Shown: positions 1-12,048, counted from the stretch's first letter. The stretch: 64,000 nt of DNA from Ascaphus truei (GCA_036426205.1 WSYH01001235.1:1-64000); one strand, 5' to 3'. Numbers and translations: made by a program. Notes: a model not told the origin generated them from the letters alone.

Positions 1-17
1 AGACCTTCCTATAAGAA

Positions 18-441
18 GTTAGCCAAAAAGTAGCTTCGAAAAACGCTTAGGTTAAGTTTCAGAGTTGCTTCTAATGTACCAAAGCTGGACTTAGACATAA
101 TTTCACTCTCACAACATTATGGCTGGTTGGAGACAGTCCGAACCACAAGTACCGGGTCCATGGTTCTGGGCATATACTGGGGGGACGGGGACGACTCCCA
201 TTAACCTCTGACTATATCGGGGATACGCTTATCACAATGCCTTTCTGGTCTGTGCTGAAGCAGGGCATTCTGGCAGCCAAGTTAGCCAAAAAGTAGCTTC
301 GAAAAACGCTTAGGTTAAGTTTCAGAGTTGCTTCTAATGTACCAAAGCTGGACTTAGACATAATTTCACTCTCACAACATTATGGCTGGTTGGAGAGAGT
401 CCGAACCACAAGTACCGGGTCCATGGTTCTGGCCGTATACT
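18..441. repeat. Direct duplication, about 160 bp, two copies
   Basis: Positions 18-178 and 281-441 are almost identical and in the same orientation, separated by about 100 bp of different sequence. Both run from the words gttagccaaaaagtag to a ggttctgg stretch. Neither contains a recognisable gene. It lies upstream of a Gypsy reverse transcriptase remnant, so it may be internal sequence of the same retroelement, but this is inference. Confidence 0.85.
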
Positions 442-443
442 GC

Positions 444-623
444 AATGGGACTAGGCTAACAGGCCTGAGTAACACAGGCATACCCCGCATTAACGTACAC
501 AATGGGACTAAGCTAACAGGCCTGAGTAACTACAGGCATACCCTGCATTAACGTACGCAATGGGACTAAGCTAACAGGCCTGAGTAACACAGGCATACCC
601 CGCATTAACGTTCGCAATGGGAC
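444..623. repeat. 57-58 bp tandem repeat, three units
   Basis: Three consecutive units begin with aatgggacta or a close variant at 444, 501 and 559, and a fourth start is visible at 616. Units differ by a few substitutions and one inserted base. No coding capacity is evident. Confidence 0.88.
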
Positions 624-847
624 CATGGCCTCTACAGTATATCACAAAAGGGGTTAAGTCTCGAGAAGAGGAATACCTGCAGGAATGATACTCGGCCCTG
701 CTCTATATTAGATGCTGGTGTTACATATTGGCAGGTGGCAGTGCCTGACGTACCCCGGGCCGCCCCCCCGGGGCAATGGGTGAGAGGCCGAGGATCTCTC
801 CGCTGAGCCAGATGCTTTTGTTTAATTAGAGAGTTTTGTTGCAGGCG

Positions 848-1156
848 GAGCAGCTGTCACTCAATAATCAGCACAGTATATCCAGGAGAATCTCAAGAAA
901 GGCTTTATTCGTCACTCCAATTCCCCAGCAGGGGCTGGGTTTTTCTTCGTCAAGAAAAAGGACGGATCGTTGAGGCCTTGCATCGACTACAGGGGTTTAA
1001 ACCACATCACTATTAAAAATCGTTACCCCTTCCCCTTATTACCGAACTGTTCGATAAATTACAGGGGGCCAAGATTTTTTCCAAGTTAGATCTACATGGT
1101 GCCTATAACCTGGTGCGCATCAGGAAGGGGGATGAATGGAAGATGGCCTTCAACAC
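848..1156 (+). pseudogene. Ty3/Gypsy reverse transcriptase fragment
   Basis: Conceptual translation gives the start of a Ty3/Gypsy reverse transcriptase: a [18 protein letters not shown] motif, then TIKNRYPFP, and, after a frameshift near 1038, [13 protein letters not shown] and [10 protein letters not shown]. These are the canonical fingers and palm motifs of Gypsy-type RT that precede the catalytic YxDD block. The catalytic block is missing because the homology stops abruptly near 1156 and LTR-like sequence follows. Frame breaks occur near 885 and 1038. It is a dead remnant; no gag, protease or integrase is seen next to it. Confidence 0.82.
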
Positions 1157-1859
1157 GCGTCGCGGAATCACTCCCCTCGGCGATTCCTCTGCACAGCGCC
1201 GGGCGCGCCCACGCCCTCCTGCACGCACACCTGCACCATCCACTGGCTCTGTTCACACGCGTACACGAGTTACGGAGCAAGCTCAGTCTGCACACTCTTA
1301 TTCCCGTCCCCCGGACCTCAGGCTCCGCCCCCGCACACTGCACGGGCATACTCAGGTTACTAACAAGACTCACCTGGCCTGTTATGCCTGCACCAATCTG
1401 CAGTGTCTCCCTGTAGCTCTTCCTGTCCCGCCTCCGTTCCTAATTAGACCTTCCTGCTTTATCTAGCTCCTCTCTGCTCAGTCTTTGCTCGACATAGTCT
1501 CTGTATGGAAGTACTTCTGGATTCTCTCAGTGTTTTCACAGGTTCTGACGCAGCTCGTACGACTACGCCTCTGGCTCTCGATCTCGGCACTCCTTGGACA
1601 ACGCTCACTCTGGTAACCCCTTGAACTCGGCTTGGACTACGACCTATCTCCACTCTCCACTCCCTGACTTCGGAAAGGCATCATTCACTCTATCTCTACA
1701 ACCGGTACCGGCAAGTATTGTCTACCTTACTACACCTGGCCTGGCAACGCTTCATACCACACTACGGACACGCTCCCTTTGCTGCGGGTGCGTGTATTAC
1801 CACTTCCCCCTTCAGCTCAGGGGACGGGTCTGGTCTGCGGGCAGCACCGGCGTAACAAG
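1157..1859 (+). mobile_element. LTR-like segment joined to the Gypsy fragment
   Basis: This pyrimidine-rich, GC-rich block starts at the point where reverse transcriptase homology stops (tcgcggaatcac) and ends with ggcgtaaca, so its right end looks like an LTR end in CA. It has no sustained reading frame matching a known protein. The LTR assignment rests on its position and end sequence only, and the left end lacks a clean TG. Confidence 0.4.
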
Positions 1860-1860
1860 C

Positions 1861-2456
1861 GCCTCCATCTATAGTAAGCCCCAGGAATGCGGGGAGGAAT
1901 CCTTACCACAGAGATTCCCCACAGGGATGAGAGATTCCAGTCTCACACACGGATTATCTTTAAAAGCAGCAGTCTCTTTATTCTCTTGGGCAGCAGCAGC
2001 AGCAGCCGACAGGTACAGTTGATGCACAGTCCACTAACTGTTCTCCCTTATGATGTTCCCTGCCGTCACTCTGGACCCAAAGGGCATCCAGAGTGGGGCT
2101 AGCTCTTCCCTCACCCCCTAAGCAGGGTGAGAGGTATTTGGTCCACCTCACTAACTACAGCTATTTCAGCTCTACTCATGAGCTGATCACTCCTCTCCTC
2201 ACTAACTCACTCACTCACTACTCTCAGACTGACAGAACAGAACACACTAAATAGGAAATGCACTGCTCTTTTATGATCTCAGCAGGCACCGCCCCTGTGT
2301 CTCTTGCTTTGACACAGGGTCAGGTGACCTACCTCCACCACTCAGGGCAAGTGCTTGAAGTGGGGGGAACCCATTATAACTCCAGGCAACCTGCCCTTAC
2401 CAGGGATTATACCAGGAGAAGGATAGAACTATAGCACCATTTCTTACCAGGGCTAC
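1861..2456 (-). mobile_element. Solo-LTR-like repeat (truncated copy)
   Basis: This block shares about 95 percent identity with 5047-5637. The right edge reads accagggctaca, the reverse complement of an LTR starting TGTAGCCC. A ctttatt word near 1975 is AATAAA on the minus strand, so the LTR probably reads leftward. The flanking DNA to the right is also shared with the second copy, so the two copies arose by segmental duplication rather than by two independent insertions. Confidence 0.6.
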
Positions 2457-2799
2457 ATATAATAGGATTGCAGCAATAAAAGTACAGTACTACATTAAGA
2501 CGTATATTCAAAATAGGAGGTAAATGAATAGAAGATTATTTACAGGGAAAAATCAGAGTGTAGACAAAGAGAATAATAATCTACTGAGGATGTAACGGAC
2601 AAGCACACATTCTCAATCACAGACAGGTTATTGCCCCACAACCAGTGTATGTATGTATATATATACAGTATTTCAATATCCCTTTTAATTGCTAATAGTA
2701 AAGCTTCTCTCTGCATTGATCTAAATCATTTTCAGATGAGGTTTTAGAGGACAGATCCAAACCGCCCCCCCCCCCCCTTCATTTCTTTAATACAAGAAT

Positions 2800-3116
2800 G
2801 AAGCAGACGGTCTCGGGAGCAGAACCCCGTTAATTTCAGCTCTGGGGTCCCCCTGCTTCCGAAGATACTGTCCTCCGAAGGGGGTGCCTGTATCTCCTGC
2901 AGTTTTCTGCAGTTTAAAGCCCCCGATCACATGGGCCAATAGGAAGTTGCACCTGATGACATTACGGCTTCCTATTGGCTCGCGAGCTTTGAAAAGCAGT
3001 CGTAATGTGAACCCTGGAGTGGCTTCCGGCACCCACCACGGAGGTAAGTACCTCTGGAAGCAGGGGGTCCCCAGATGTGAAATTAATGGGGTTCCACTCC
3101 GGAGACCCCCTGCTTG
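2800..3116. mobile_element. Inverted-repeat MITE with internal ATTGG boxes
   Basis: The ends are imperfect inverted repeats built around GAACCCCRTTAATTTC and GGGGGACCCCAGAG-like words. The interior carries 'ccaataggaag' and 'cttcctattggct', themselves a small inverted pair containing CCAAT/ATTGG. Related copies lie at 5985-6294 and 12595-12897, with diverged relatives near 31740-31890, 56310-56580 and 61320-61440. No transposase is encoded, so it is non-autonomous. The superfamily is not determined. Confidence 0.65.
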
Positions 3117-3974
3117 AATTCTGTATTTAAAAAAATTAAAGAAAACAACAAAACAAACGGCTTGGATTTCCTCTGCAGGGGGGACATTATTGCTAAGAGG
3201 GTAATGATCAGTAATTAATCTTGTAACAAAGCTCCCATCAGGCTTCCAAGGATCGGCAATTTTCAGATTCAGTCCATTTTCTTGGTACCATTTTTACACA
3301 GACAGTACTTAGAGATAACATTTGTAAATGTACCCACCCCTTATTTATTTTTTTATATATAAACCAATAACTTTGACATATAGCCATTTCTAATTATGTC
3401 AGCTGCAGCAGATCACAGGGACCCTGTGTGTGCACGTACAAAAGAACCTAATACAAATGTTGACTGATGTCATCAACATTGAGGTTACATCACCAGATAA
3501 TGCCAATTCTATGCCGTTCTTATTAACACAAGTTAAAACTGCAGTAGATTACTATTCTGTGATTTAAAGAGATTTATGGTGGTATCAGCTTAAATCTGCT
3601 TTCTTCTTTATTAAAGTTATTAGGTCTTTAGCCTTTAAAAAAAAAAAAAAAAAGCATTTAATCATTTTTTTTTCTTTTTATGGGCGCATAGATGAATGTT
3701 GTTATGAACAGATGGCAACACCCCAAGAGAGAAACAGAAGAATTCCAGGTGCTGTCTTCTATTTTATATTTCCAAGCAAGACACAAACATACACGAATGC
3801 TCTGATCACAGTAGAGAACTCTGAACAGCTTCACATTTTCAATGTGTAATCATTACTATACGCTTGACACAGCCTGGATGAGGTAAAGGAAGATGTATAC
3901 ATTGGTGAGGCTGATGTGGTAGAAAGTCTTGACTGGTCAGATTAAGGAATAAAAGCGTTTTAAAAGCAATATCT

Positions 3975-3990
3975 ATTCTCTCTCTTCTCT

Positions 3991-4041
<51 letters not shown>
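3975..4041. repeat. TC microsatellite
   Basis: An almost pure (TC)n tract of about 65 bp. It marks the right edge of duplication block A. Confidence 0.97.
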
Positions 4042-4045
<4 letters not shown>

Positions 4046-4515
4046 TTGGTGGTGATTGAATGCAGCGGTGCACAATCTGAGGGGGGGGCGCGTGCGGCAA
4101 AACCTGGCTGCGCAGGCGAAAAAGATGTGCGCGCGCGGCCGAACAGAATAGTGCAGGTGGCGGTCACATAATTCGGAGGTACGGGGGAGGAGCACGCGCG
4201 AGCCCTGTGATGTCAAACGCCCCTCCCTCCGGTGTCTGCCCTACAATAACGCTGTGTTGCTGCTCTCCTCCGCTGGCAACCTGCTTCGCTGCGATCCTCT
4301 GCAAGTGAAAGGGTAGGCTGCCACTTTATCACTCATACTATGAATGTACAGAATTAAGGTAAAAAAAGTGTAAACACTTCCCCACTCGTGCTTGCAAAAT
4401 TATGCAGGACACCCTGTGCTCATGCTTGGAGAGTTGGTGATGTCACCGCTCTCAGCGGCAGCGTGGACGCAGTCTAATTTTGCAAGAGCGAGCTGTTGAA
4501 GTATGTAAGTATTTA

Positions 4516-4760
4516 AGCTGCGCTTATAGTGCCGGCGACGCGACGTCATCCGAAAAATGCATTGTCGCTGCCGCGTGTGCTTATAGTAAGCGTGACGTGG
4601 CGATGCGATTTTTTGAAGCCGGCAATATTTGATTTTTCAGGGGCTGTCGCCTCATGTGACAGCCCCTGAACCAATCAATGGCCAGGTCGCCCGCCCCGCC
4701 GCCGCGAAGCGAAATACAACTTTTGCTAGCGTCGCCGTCGCGGGCACTATACGCGCGGCC
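4516..4760. mobile_element. GC-rich MITE, TTA target duplication (Harbinger-like)
   Basis: The ends are inverted repeats: AGCTGCGCTTATAGTGCC on the left, and the right end read backwards gives GGCCGCGCGTATAGTGCC. Each end is bordered by TTA (4513-4515 and 4761-4763), a 3-bp target duplication typical of PIF/Harbinger elements. The 245 bp interior is GC rich with a caggggctgtc hairpin and encodes no transposase. Confidence 0.65.
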
Positions 4761-4854
4761 TTAGACATATTTGTATTTACATTGTATACCGTTTAATAAA
4801 GGTTTTTTTTTAATGTGATTTTGATCAGACAGGGGGGGGCCCGAGAAATTTCAT

Positions 4855-5637
4855 GGATTAAAAGGGGGGCTCGGCCTAAAAAGTTTGCTCACTCCTGCCC
4901 TAAGGTGTTCTGGGGTCTGGCTAGATGTCTCTGTGTGGTGCATACCTGCTGGCAACAGGAGGGCCTGAGTCTCCCCCGATGACATGGGGGATAACAGGAA
5001 CAGGTTACTGGGGTGGATGCCTTCGTCTTTGTTCAATGGTGCAGCGCCTCCATCTCAAGTAAGCCAAAGGAATGCGGGGTGGAATCCTTACCACAGAGTT
5101 TCCCCACAGGGGTGAGAGATTCCAGTCTCACACGGATTATCTTTAAAAGCAACAGTCTCTTTATTCTCTTGGGCAGCAGCAGCAGCCGACAGGTACAGTG
5201 ATGCACAGTCCACTAACTGTTCTCCTTGTGATGTCCCTGCCACCACTCTGGACCCAAAGGGCACCCAGAGTGGGGCTAGCTCTTCCCTCACCCCCTATGC
5301 AGGGTGAGAGGTATTTGGTCCACCTCACTAACTACAACTATATCAGCTCTACTCATGAGCTGATCACTCCTCTCCTCACTAACTCACTCACTCACTACTC
5401 TCAGACTGACAAAACAGAACACACTAAATAGGAAATGCACTGCTCTTTTATGATCTCAGCAGGCACCGCCCCTGTGTCTCTTGCTTTGACACAGGGTCAG
5501 GTGACCTACCTCCACCACTCAGGGCAAGTGCTTGAAGTGGGGGAAACCCATGATAACTCCTGGCAACCTGCCCTTACCAGGGATTATACCAGGAGGGGGA
5601 TAGAACTATAGCCCCATTTCTTACCAGGGCTACATAT
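4855..5637 (-). mobile_element. Solo-LTR-like repeat, fuller copy, after a hAT-like end
   Basis: From about 4900 the sequence resembles 9022-9300 (ctgctggcaacaggaggg and following) and then becomes the block shared with 1861-2456, ending accagggctaca at 5634. This indicates one LTR family with a left part missing in the first copy. The minus-strand AATAAA near 5160 supports leftward orientation. Just before it, aaaaagtttgctcactcctg (4880-4899) resembles the end of a hAT-type non-autonomous element. Confidence 0.5.
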
Positions 5638-7151
5638 AATAGGATTGCAGCAATAAAAGTACAGTACTACATTAAGACGTGTATTCAAAATAGGAGGTAG
5701 ATGAATGGAAGATTATTTACAGAGAAAAATCAGAGTGTAGACAAAGAGAATAATAATCTACTGAGGATGTAACAGACAAGCACACATTCTCAATCACAGA
5801 CAGGTTATTGCCCCACAACCAGTGTATGTATGTATATATATACAGTATTTCACTATCCCTTTTAATTGTTAATAGTAAAGCTTCTCTCTGCATTGAGCTA
5901 AATCATTTTCAGATGAGGTTTTAGAGGACAGATCCAAACCGCCCCCCCCCCCTTCATTTTTTTAATACAAGAATGAAGCAGACGTTCTCGGGAGCAGAAC
6001 CCCGTTAATTTCAGCTCCGGGGTCCCCCTGCTTCCGAAGATACTGACCTCCGAAGGGGGTGCCTGTATCTCCTGCAGTTTTCTGCAGTTTAAAGCCCCCG
6101 ATCACATGGGCTAATAGGAAGTTGCACCTGATGACATTACGACTTCCTATTGGCTCGCGAGCTTTGAAAAGCAGTCATAATGTGAACCCTGCAGTGGCTT
6201 CCGGCACCCACCACGGAGGTAAGTACCTATGGAAGCAGGGGGTCCCCGGACGTGAAATTAATGGGGTTCCACTCCGGAGACCCCCTGCTTGAATTCTGTA
6301 TTTAAAAAAATTAAAGAAAACAACAAAACAAACGGCTTGGATTGCCTCTGCAGAGGGGACATTATTGCTAAGAGGGTAATGATCAGTAATTAATCTTGTA
6401 ACAATGCTCCCATCAGGCTTCCAAGGATGGGCAATTTTCAGATTCAGTCCATTTTCTTGGTACCATTTTTACACAGACAGTACTTAGAGATAACATTTGT
6501 AAATGTACCCACCTCTAATTTTTTTTATATATAAACCAATAACTTTGACATATAGCCATTTCTAATTATGTCAGCTGCAGCAGATCACACGGACCCTGTG
6601 TGTGCACGTACAAAATAACCTAATACAAATGTTGACTGATGTCATCAACATTGAGGTTACATCACCAGATAATGACAATTCTATGCCGTTCTTATTAACA
6701 CAAGTTAAAACTGCAGTAGATTAATATTCTGTGATTTAAAGAGAGATTTATGGTGGTATCAGCTTAAATCTGCTTTCTTCTTTATTAAAGTTATTAGGTC
6801 TTTAGCCTTTAAAAAAAAAAAAAAAAAAAAAAGCATCTAATCATTTTTTTTTCTTTTTAAGGGCGCATAGATGAATGTTGTTATGAACAGATGGCAACAC
6901 CCCAAGAGAGAAACAGAGAAGAATTCCAGGTGCTGTCTTCTATTTTATATTTCCAAGCAAGACACAGACATACACTAATGCTCTGATCACAGTAGAGAAC
7001 TCTGAACAGCTTCACATTTTCAATGTGTAATCATTACTATACGCTTGACACAGCCTGGCTGAGGTAAAGGAAGATGTATACATTGGTGAGGCTGATGTGG
7101 TAGAAAGTCTTGGCTGGTCAGATTAAGGAATAAAAGCAATATCTATATTCT

Positions 7152-7156
<5 letters not shown>

Positions 7157-7217
<61 letters not shown>

Positions 7218-7228
7218 TCTCTCTCGTC
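7157..7228. repeat. TC microsatellite
   Basis: A (TC)n tract of about 70 bp inside block B, with one CCC interruption. The equivalent tract in block C (13740-13838) is broken by TCCTCC variants. Confidence 0.97.
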
Positions 7229-8114
7229 TCATTATGCACGCCAAACTATAAGACCTAGGGCAACCAAACTTGGAAGGTTTACTTTATGTATCAAAACCAT
7301 AGTCATGGTTTGGATCCTCTCGAACATTCCAAAGAGGGTGCTGCTAGGATCGTTACGTTCCATGTGCTGTAACTGGTAGGCTTTGTATCTGGCACGTGAC
7401 ATCATAATGCACATAGCCTGGTTGGTAGCAGATAAGGAGAGTCAGATAGCTATAAAGTTTACCCAGAAAGCAGACGAAGAAAGAAAGAGGAAGTCAGGTG
7501 TCACGTGAGGAGAAAAATCGGGTTATAACGGAAGGTCCGCTGCAGCTATATCAAATCGAATTGTACTGGAGAACAGGAGGAGACATAACGTATAAGGGAG
7601 ATATAATGAGCTGTAAGCAAAAATCCCTGAGTCCCTGGTTAAGCCGGTGTGAGTAGCCTCTACTCACTATTAAGCACCGCCCTGTGACTCCTTTGGATTG
7701 AAGCTGCTAGCATTGATGCTGCTAAACAATGTGCGTCCTCCGGTTTGCCCCCGGTGGCGTTTCCTCGATCAAACAAGTAGACAGAACAAAAAAGGATCAA
7801 AGTAACAGCTGCTCCAAGGTAGAAAAAAAATGGGGAAACCCACCAGCCATAGAAAATTTAAAACAATTTATTAGGCTACATAAAAAACATAAAGACAGTG
7901 AAAAAACTCCTCCCACGCGTTTCACGCCACCTATGGCGCTTTTTCAAGGAAAAAGATTCCCCTTTTTTTCTACCTTGGAAGAGATGTTACTTTGATCTTT
8001 TTTTGTTCTACAGACATAAATTGGCATATTTTATTATTATTTTATTACAAACTTTGAAAGAAAGACTGCTGATCACATTTTCCTTTTATTTTATTTGTTT
8101 ACTATATTCTTCAG

Positions 8115-8408
8115 GTGGAATTTGAGGAACAAATGTGTTATGCAGCACTGGACCTCAGCCTTAAAAAGCCCAGGAAAAATAAAAAAAAGAAAGCCTGCCA
8201 TATAGATGCTCAAGATTGTGTGGAGGACAGAAAACCCCTGAAGCCTGGCAATATCGTATCTAGGTCCAGCATATACCTCAACAGTGAGCAGCTAAAAGCT
8301 GAAAGCAATGCCGCAGAGGATATGATCCATGACGACCCAATCAGGCTCTACCACCTAATACATAAAACAAGAAACATATCTACAGAGGACCAAAATCAAA
8401 CTGATTGA
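8115..8408 (+). CDS. TRAT1: TRAT1-like terminal coding exon, intact copy
   Basis: An intron acceptor (pyrimidine tract, then tattcttcag, 8105-8114) leads into an open frame starting GTG GAA TTT GAG and stopping at TGA (8406-8408), 97 codons. The peptide contains EEQMCYAALDLS, a lysine-rich run and, near the end, EDMIHDDPIRLYHLI. These match the C-terminal tail of TRAT1 (TRIM), the transmembrane adaptor associated with the T-cell receptor, whose human tail has a CYASLD motif and an IHDDPIRL block (from memory, not searched). CYAAL preceded by M/V fits an ITIM-like Tyr motif, and IYLNS contains a YxN GRB2-type motif. The frame starts at the splice site, not at an ATG, so this is a last exon. 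Exons for the signal/transmembrane part and the YxxM motif were not found. A 3' UTR follows to about 8610, with AATAAA near 8541. Confidence 0.75.
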   Translation: MEFEEQMCYAALDLSLKKPRKNKKKKACHIDAQDCVEDRKPLKPGNIVSRSSIYLNSEQLKAESNAAEDMIHDDPIRLYHLIHKTRNISTEDQNQTD

Positions 8409-8615
8409 CCCACCCGAAGCAGAATTTGTGATCTGCTGACTGGGATTTTTTTGTGGTTAATATGATCTGGGGTACTTGCATCATCTGTACTTGGCATATA
8501 CCACGTACGGAAAAAGTGTAATTGCGAAAATAATATACTGAGCAATAAACAAGAAGAATAAAAAGGAAGCATATTGAAAGAAAACATGATAGGGAGCTCA
8601 CTTTAACAGGTCAAC
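8409..8615 (+). other. 3' UTR segment of the TRAT1-like exon
   Basis: The sequence after the stop is also found at 15788-16005 with the same order and small indels. It contains an AATAAA word near 8541. In this copy it is cut off at about 8615, where a second copy of the intron-exon block begins; in block C it continues into unique sequence to about 16560. Confidence 0.6.
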
Positions 8616-8773
8616 GGCCTCCATTTTTTCTACCTTGGAAGAGATGTTACTTTGATTTTTTTTGTTCAACAGACATAAATTGGCATATTTTATTATTATT
8701 TTATTACAAACTTTGAAAGAAAGACTGTTGATCACATTTTCCTTTTATTTTATTTGTTTACTATATTCTTCAG

Positions 8774-9028
8774 GTGGAATTTGAGGAACAAGTGTGTTAT
8801 GCAGCACTGGACCTCAGCCCTAAAAAGCCCAGGAAAAATAAAAAAAAGAAAGCCTGCCATATAGATGCTCAAGATTGTGTGGAGGACAGAAAACCCCTGA
8901 AGCCTGGCAATATCGTATCTAGATCCAGCATATACCTCAACAGTGAGCAGTTAAAAGCTGAAAGCAATGCCGCAGAGGATATGATCCATGACGACCCAAT
9001 CAGGCTCTACCACCTAATACATATGTAA
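8774..9028 (+). pseudogene. TRAT1: TRAT1-like terminal exon, second copy, cut by LTR
   Basis: This is a tandem duplicate of the exon at 8115 and includes the same acceptor (ttcag at 8769-8773). The frame is open and nearly identical, with V instead of M before CYAAL and P in place of L before the lysine-rich run. After ...RLYHLIH the sequence switches to ATGTAACCC, the start of an LTR, giving a premature stop at 9026-9028, so the last 14 or so residues of the intact copy are lost. The IHDDPIRL block is kept. If spliced in, it would encode a slightly shorter tail; more likely it is a duplication remnant. Confidence 0.72.
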
Positions 9029-9300
9029 CCCTTCTATGGTACCCCACCTGACATGAGATTGGGGGTACACTCCTTCTGGTCACTGAGTGGTCTGGGTGCT
9101 GTGACCTGCTGGCAAACAGGAGGGCTGAGTGCTCCGCGGTGTTGTGGGGAGAACCCAGGACAGGGACAGGAGGTGTGGTGTGGGACAGGTTACCTTGTTC
9201 TCTCAGGGTGCACAGTGCCTCCAGCCAGCAGGGATCCCCTGGGTCTACAGAGGAGAGACCCCCACTGACACTCCATTCTCCATACACAGGGACACACACA
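9022..9300. mobile_element. Partial LTR interrupting the second TRAT1-like exon
   Basis: The block starts TGTAACCCTTCTATGG directly after the exon and matches 14957-15222 in block C. Homology to the C copy stops at 9300 after acacacagcag; the C copy continues into a further 520 bp. It belongs to the same LTR family as 4900-5637. Confidence 0.65.
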
Positions 9301-9467
9301 GCAGCCTTTATTGGCTATATGCTAACGGTGGAGGTTTTTTGTTGCCTTTTTCACCCACCATAACTTAAAATGTGCACACACACCACTCCAAAGTTTTTCA
9401 CCCACCAAAACTTAAAATGTGCACACACACCACTACAAAGGAAAAGGGGGGAGAAGCTGGTACAAAT
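9301..9467. repeat. Repeat fragment with a duplicated 50-bp word
   Basis: A stretch containing ctttattggctatatgctaac is shared with 17511-17640 and, inverted, with 17325-17395. Within it, 'cacccaccaaaacttaaaatgtgcacacacaccact' occurs twice in tandem. No coding content. Confidence 0.6.
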
Positions 9468-10212
9468 TAAGTTTACGTCAAACCACTTATTTTGCTTAGG
9501 GAGTGTACAAAATACATATTGGGTGTTATTCATTCAATTGAGATGGAGCCGATAGAGGCACTATGGCACACAAACTCCCATGGATGTCAATGGCAATTTC
9601 CACTCGATGGTGCCATTACAGATGAATTAATAACCCCCATTGTCCCATCTGTAACCCCAGGGGATGCTATGTACAATAATGGTTGTGTTACCACTTATAT
9701 AGTAAATTTCTTTGCAAGTACCTAAGCAACTGAAGGTTCACATATCAACAAAATAACACTGCTGTACTAAAACCATGACGACACAGCACTGGTTGTTCCA
9801 AGAACAGTCTGACATTGATTGACCTGCTAAATCTGAAAGGAATTTCAAGAATACTAAACCCTAGTATCTCTGGCCTATGAAAAGAATATGAAAACCAGAA
9901 ACAGCACTCAAAACATTAATATTTGACATTTCAGTTACTGTACCAAAGTAATCTTTATCAAGCCTTAATGATAAGCACAGCAAAGCTCCCTTCATTACAA
10001 CTTCTTCCATGTTATGGTTAGAGGTCCAAGAAAAATCAAGGTCTTGGCAATTAAAGATTGAATGCGTAATTGAGAAGACTCCCACCCCCTCATTAAGAGG
10101 TCCTTGATGAAAATAAAATTTTACTTAAGAATTAAAGCAGACATGTTTTAAAGTCTGATTACATTTGTTTAAACAAAGACCATTTCATTGCTACATTTTC
10201 ATTAAACCACTA

Positions 10213-10434
10213 CCGCTCAACCCCCTTATAACGCTTTTCTTGGGGTCCAAAGAATCACATCGCGCTATAAGCAGATCGCGTTAGAAATAATGTATAATTG
10301 TATGCATTGTACAATAAGTTTTAAGATATCAATAATCGTGTTGTATTCATAAATAAAAAAGTGGGAGCCACGCTTGCATCGCGGTATAAGCAGATTCGCG
10401 TTGTAACGGATCGCCTTATAATGGGGTTGAGCTG
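10213..10434. mobile_element. MITE with CTCAACCCC ends, TA flanked
   Basis: Terminal inverted repeats read (TA)CCGCTCAACCCCCTTATAA on the left and, backwards from the right, (TA)CAGCTCAACCCCATTATAA. TA on both sides (10211-10212, 10435-10436) fits a Tc1/mariner-superfamily target site. The interior has repeated 'cgctataagcagat' and 'cgcggtataagcagat' words. A copy is at 21214-21437 and a partial relative at 33370-33415. No transposase. Confidence 0.75.
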
Positions 10435-12021
10435 TATATATGTTTTGGTAAACTAGGATTGTGCATGTAAGGGCAGGCTACAGATTAAAAAAACAATACA
10501 TTATGAGGCAAAGTAATACATTTTACACCTACGGAAGGGAATGCCAAACCATGTTTACATTCTTGCACCCAATACAAAATCCTTAGAATAATTCAAGGAG
10601 AACAAGTTATTGTAAAAAGTATGCCCTCTAACAGCCAGGTATATTTTATGCATCATTCAGTGTTGAATGAACGTGACTTGTTGCTAAATGCGGCCTTATA
10701 TATGGTGAGAACGTATAGTAGAGGACTTGCTATACAGGTGTAGTGTGTTAGGATCGTGCAGTAAACTTCAATTTCAGGAAATATAACTTTCTTGCTTTTT
10801 TTTGAGAACATGAATATTTTCACAAAATCTGGACATACAAAAACATAACTATACAAGACGAAGTATTTTATATAGTAAACCACAAGTTTAATGACAGTTC
10901 CCAATATTAACTCACAAAAACATTACATTGAACAAATACTGTATAAAAGTAACCATATACAGGTTTAGTAACACAACCATACTGTTGAAAATATTTACAT
11001 CTTTCAGCATAATGTTGAGGTTTCCATAGTTTTGTATAACTGGGCAATCGGTGTTTTAAAATATAAAAAAAATTTAAAAAAAAGAAAAGAATCGCCCACA
11101 AATTTAAAATAAGTATTACATTTGGATAAAACGGATCTAAATAGAAATGTTTTTACAATTAGAAACAGTTGAACTAGACACACTAAGTGGCAGTTAAATA
11201 AAAAAAAAACATGTACATTACAGGAATATCCCGTTATCAGTTACACAATTGCCTCGATTAAAATGTATCCTAACATTAAAACCATGCTTTTCAACTCAAC
11301 TGAATTTACTTGCTAATTGGAAGTAAAAAAAGGATAAAATGCGGCGAATTCAGATTTCCCCCAATCTTCATTTCAAATCCACTTAACACGTTAGTATAGC
11401 TGGGCTTCCTATCCACACAAAAGGTTTACAGGTTTATTATCTCATCGGCACACGAAATACGCGTCAAGAATGGAAATGTTGGATTCCGTGATGTTACGGC
11501 GCATCTCATGACATGACCAACTGAGTTCTATGACAACATTTTCACGTGCGTATTATAGCTCCTGGGAGATAGGCGATGGAGAGCAATATCCACCTTCACC
11601 TACATAAGGGACAATGCAGAAACTGGAGACGTACAGCTGTGGACTCCCGTTTGTAAAATGTGCAGATGCTTAATACAGGTGTAGCTAAACTAAATTTACC
11701 TATAAGCTAGGAAAGCCACAGGCTTGTGACCACAGCGTTCCCCGGCAGCAGGCATCGATAGTGCCTAGGGACAGATACAAGGAATGAACCCTCTCCCACA
11801 GGAAGCCGTGGCTTTTACCTTCCCTGGAGCCTAGGGATTGTTTTTTTTTTCTGCTGCCGTGGCTCCGGAATGCTAGATTTGCCTCCTTTGTAGGCAACCT
11901 AAAAGGACTTTAATGATTTACTCTTAGGATAAAATGCAACCAGCAAAGGGATTGCTTAAGCATGAATCAGTACAAAAATATACATATTTCAAAAATGATC
12001 TTGCAGTTCTCAGCAGCCGAG

Positions 12022-12048
12022 TCAATATCTTACTTGTAGCTCAATTTC
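12022..12048 (-). CDS. Possible terminal coding exon end (unidentified)
   Basis: Read on the minus strand, a good acceptor (ctctttttagcatctacag) is followed by GAA ATT GAG CTA CAA GTA AGA TAT TGA, eight codons then stop (EIELQVRY). The second duplicate (23011-23037) preserves the acceptor, frame and stop, and its one difference (GTA to GTT) is synonymous. The AT-rich sequence beyond would be 3' UTR. The gene is not recognised and upstream exons were not found. Because only 27 nt are coding, chance remains a real alternative. Confidence 0.3.
   Translation of the reverse strand, partial: EIELQVRY

Larger units (their letters stand above)
1860..3970. repeat. Segmental duplication block A (matches 5046-7150)
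   Basis: About 2.1 kb runs parallel to 5046-7150 with scattered substitutions and short indels, including the LTR, AT-rich flank, CCAAT-containing MITE, poly-A tracts and the approach to a TC microsatellite. Homology ends inside the microsatellite: the sequence beyond it (4041 onward) has no counterpart beyond 7228. No gene is recognised inside. Confidence 0.9.
5046..9460. repeat. Segmental duplication block B
   Basis: 5046-7150 matches block A (1860-3970), and 5895-9300 matches block C (12503-15222). Contents in order are an LTR, the CCAAT MITE (5985-6294), poly-A tracts, a TC microsatellite (7157-7228), an LTR-like unrecognised stretch (7230-7990) and two TRAT1-like terminal exons. B has fewer single-base indels than C, so it is probably the better-resolved copy. 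Confidence 0.88.
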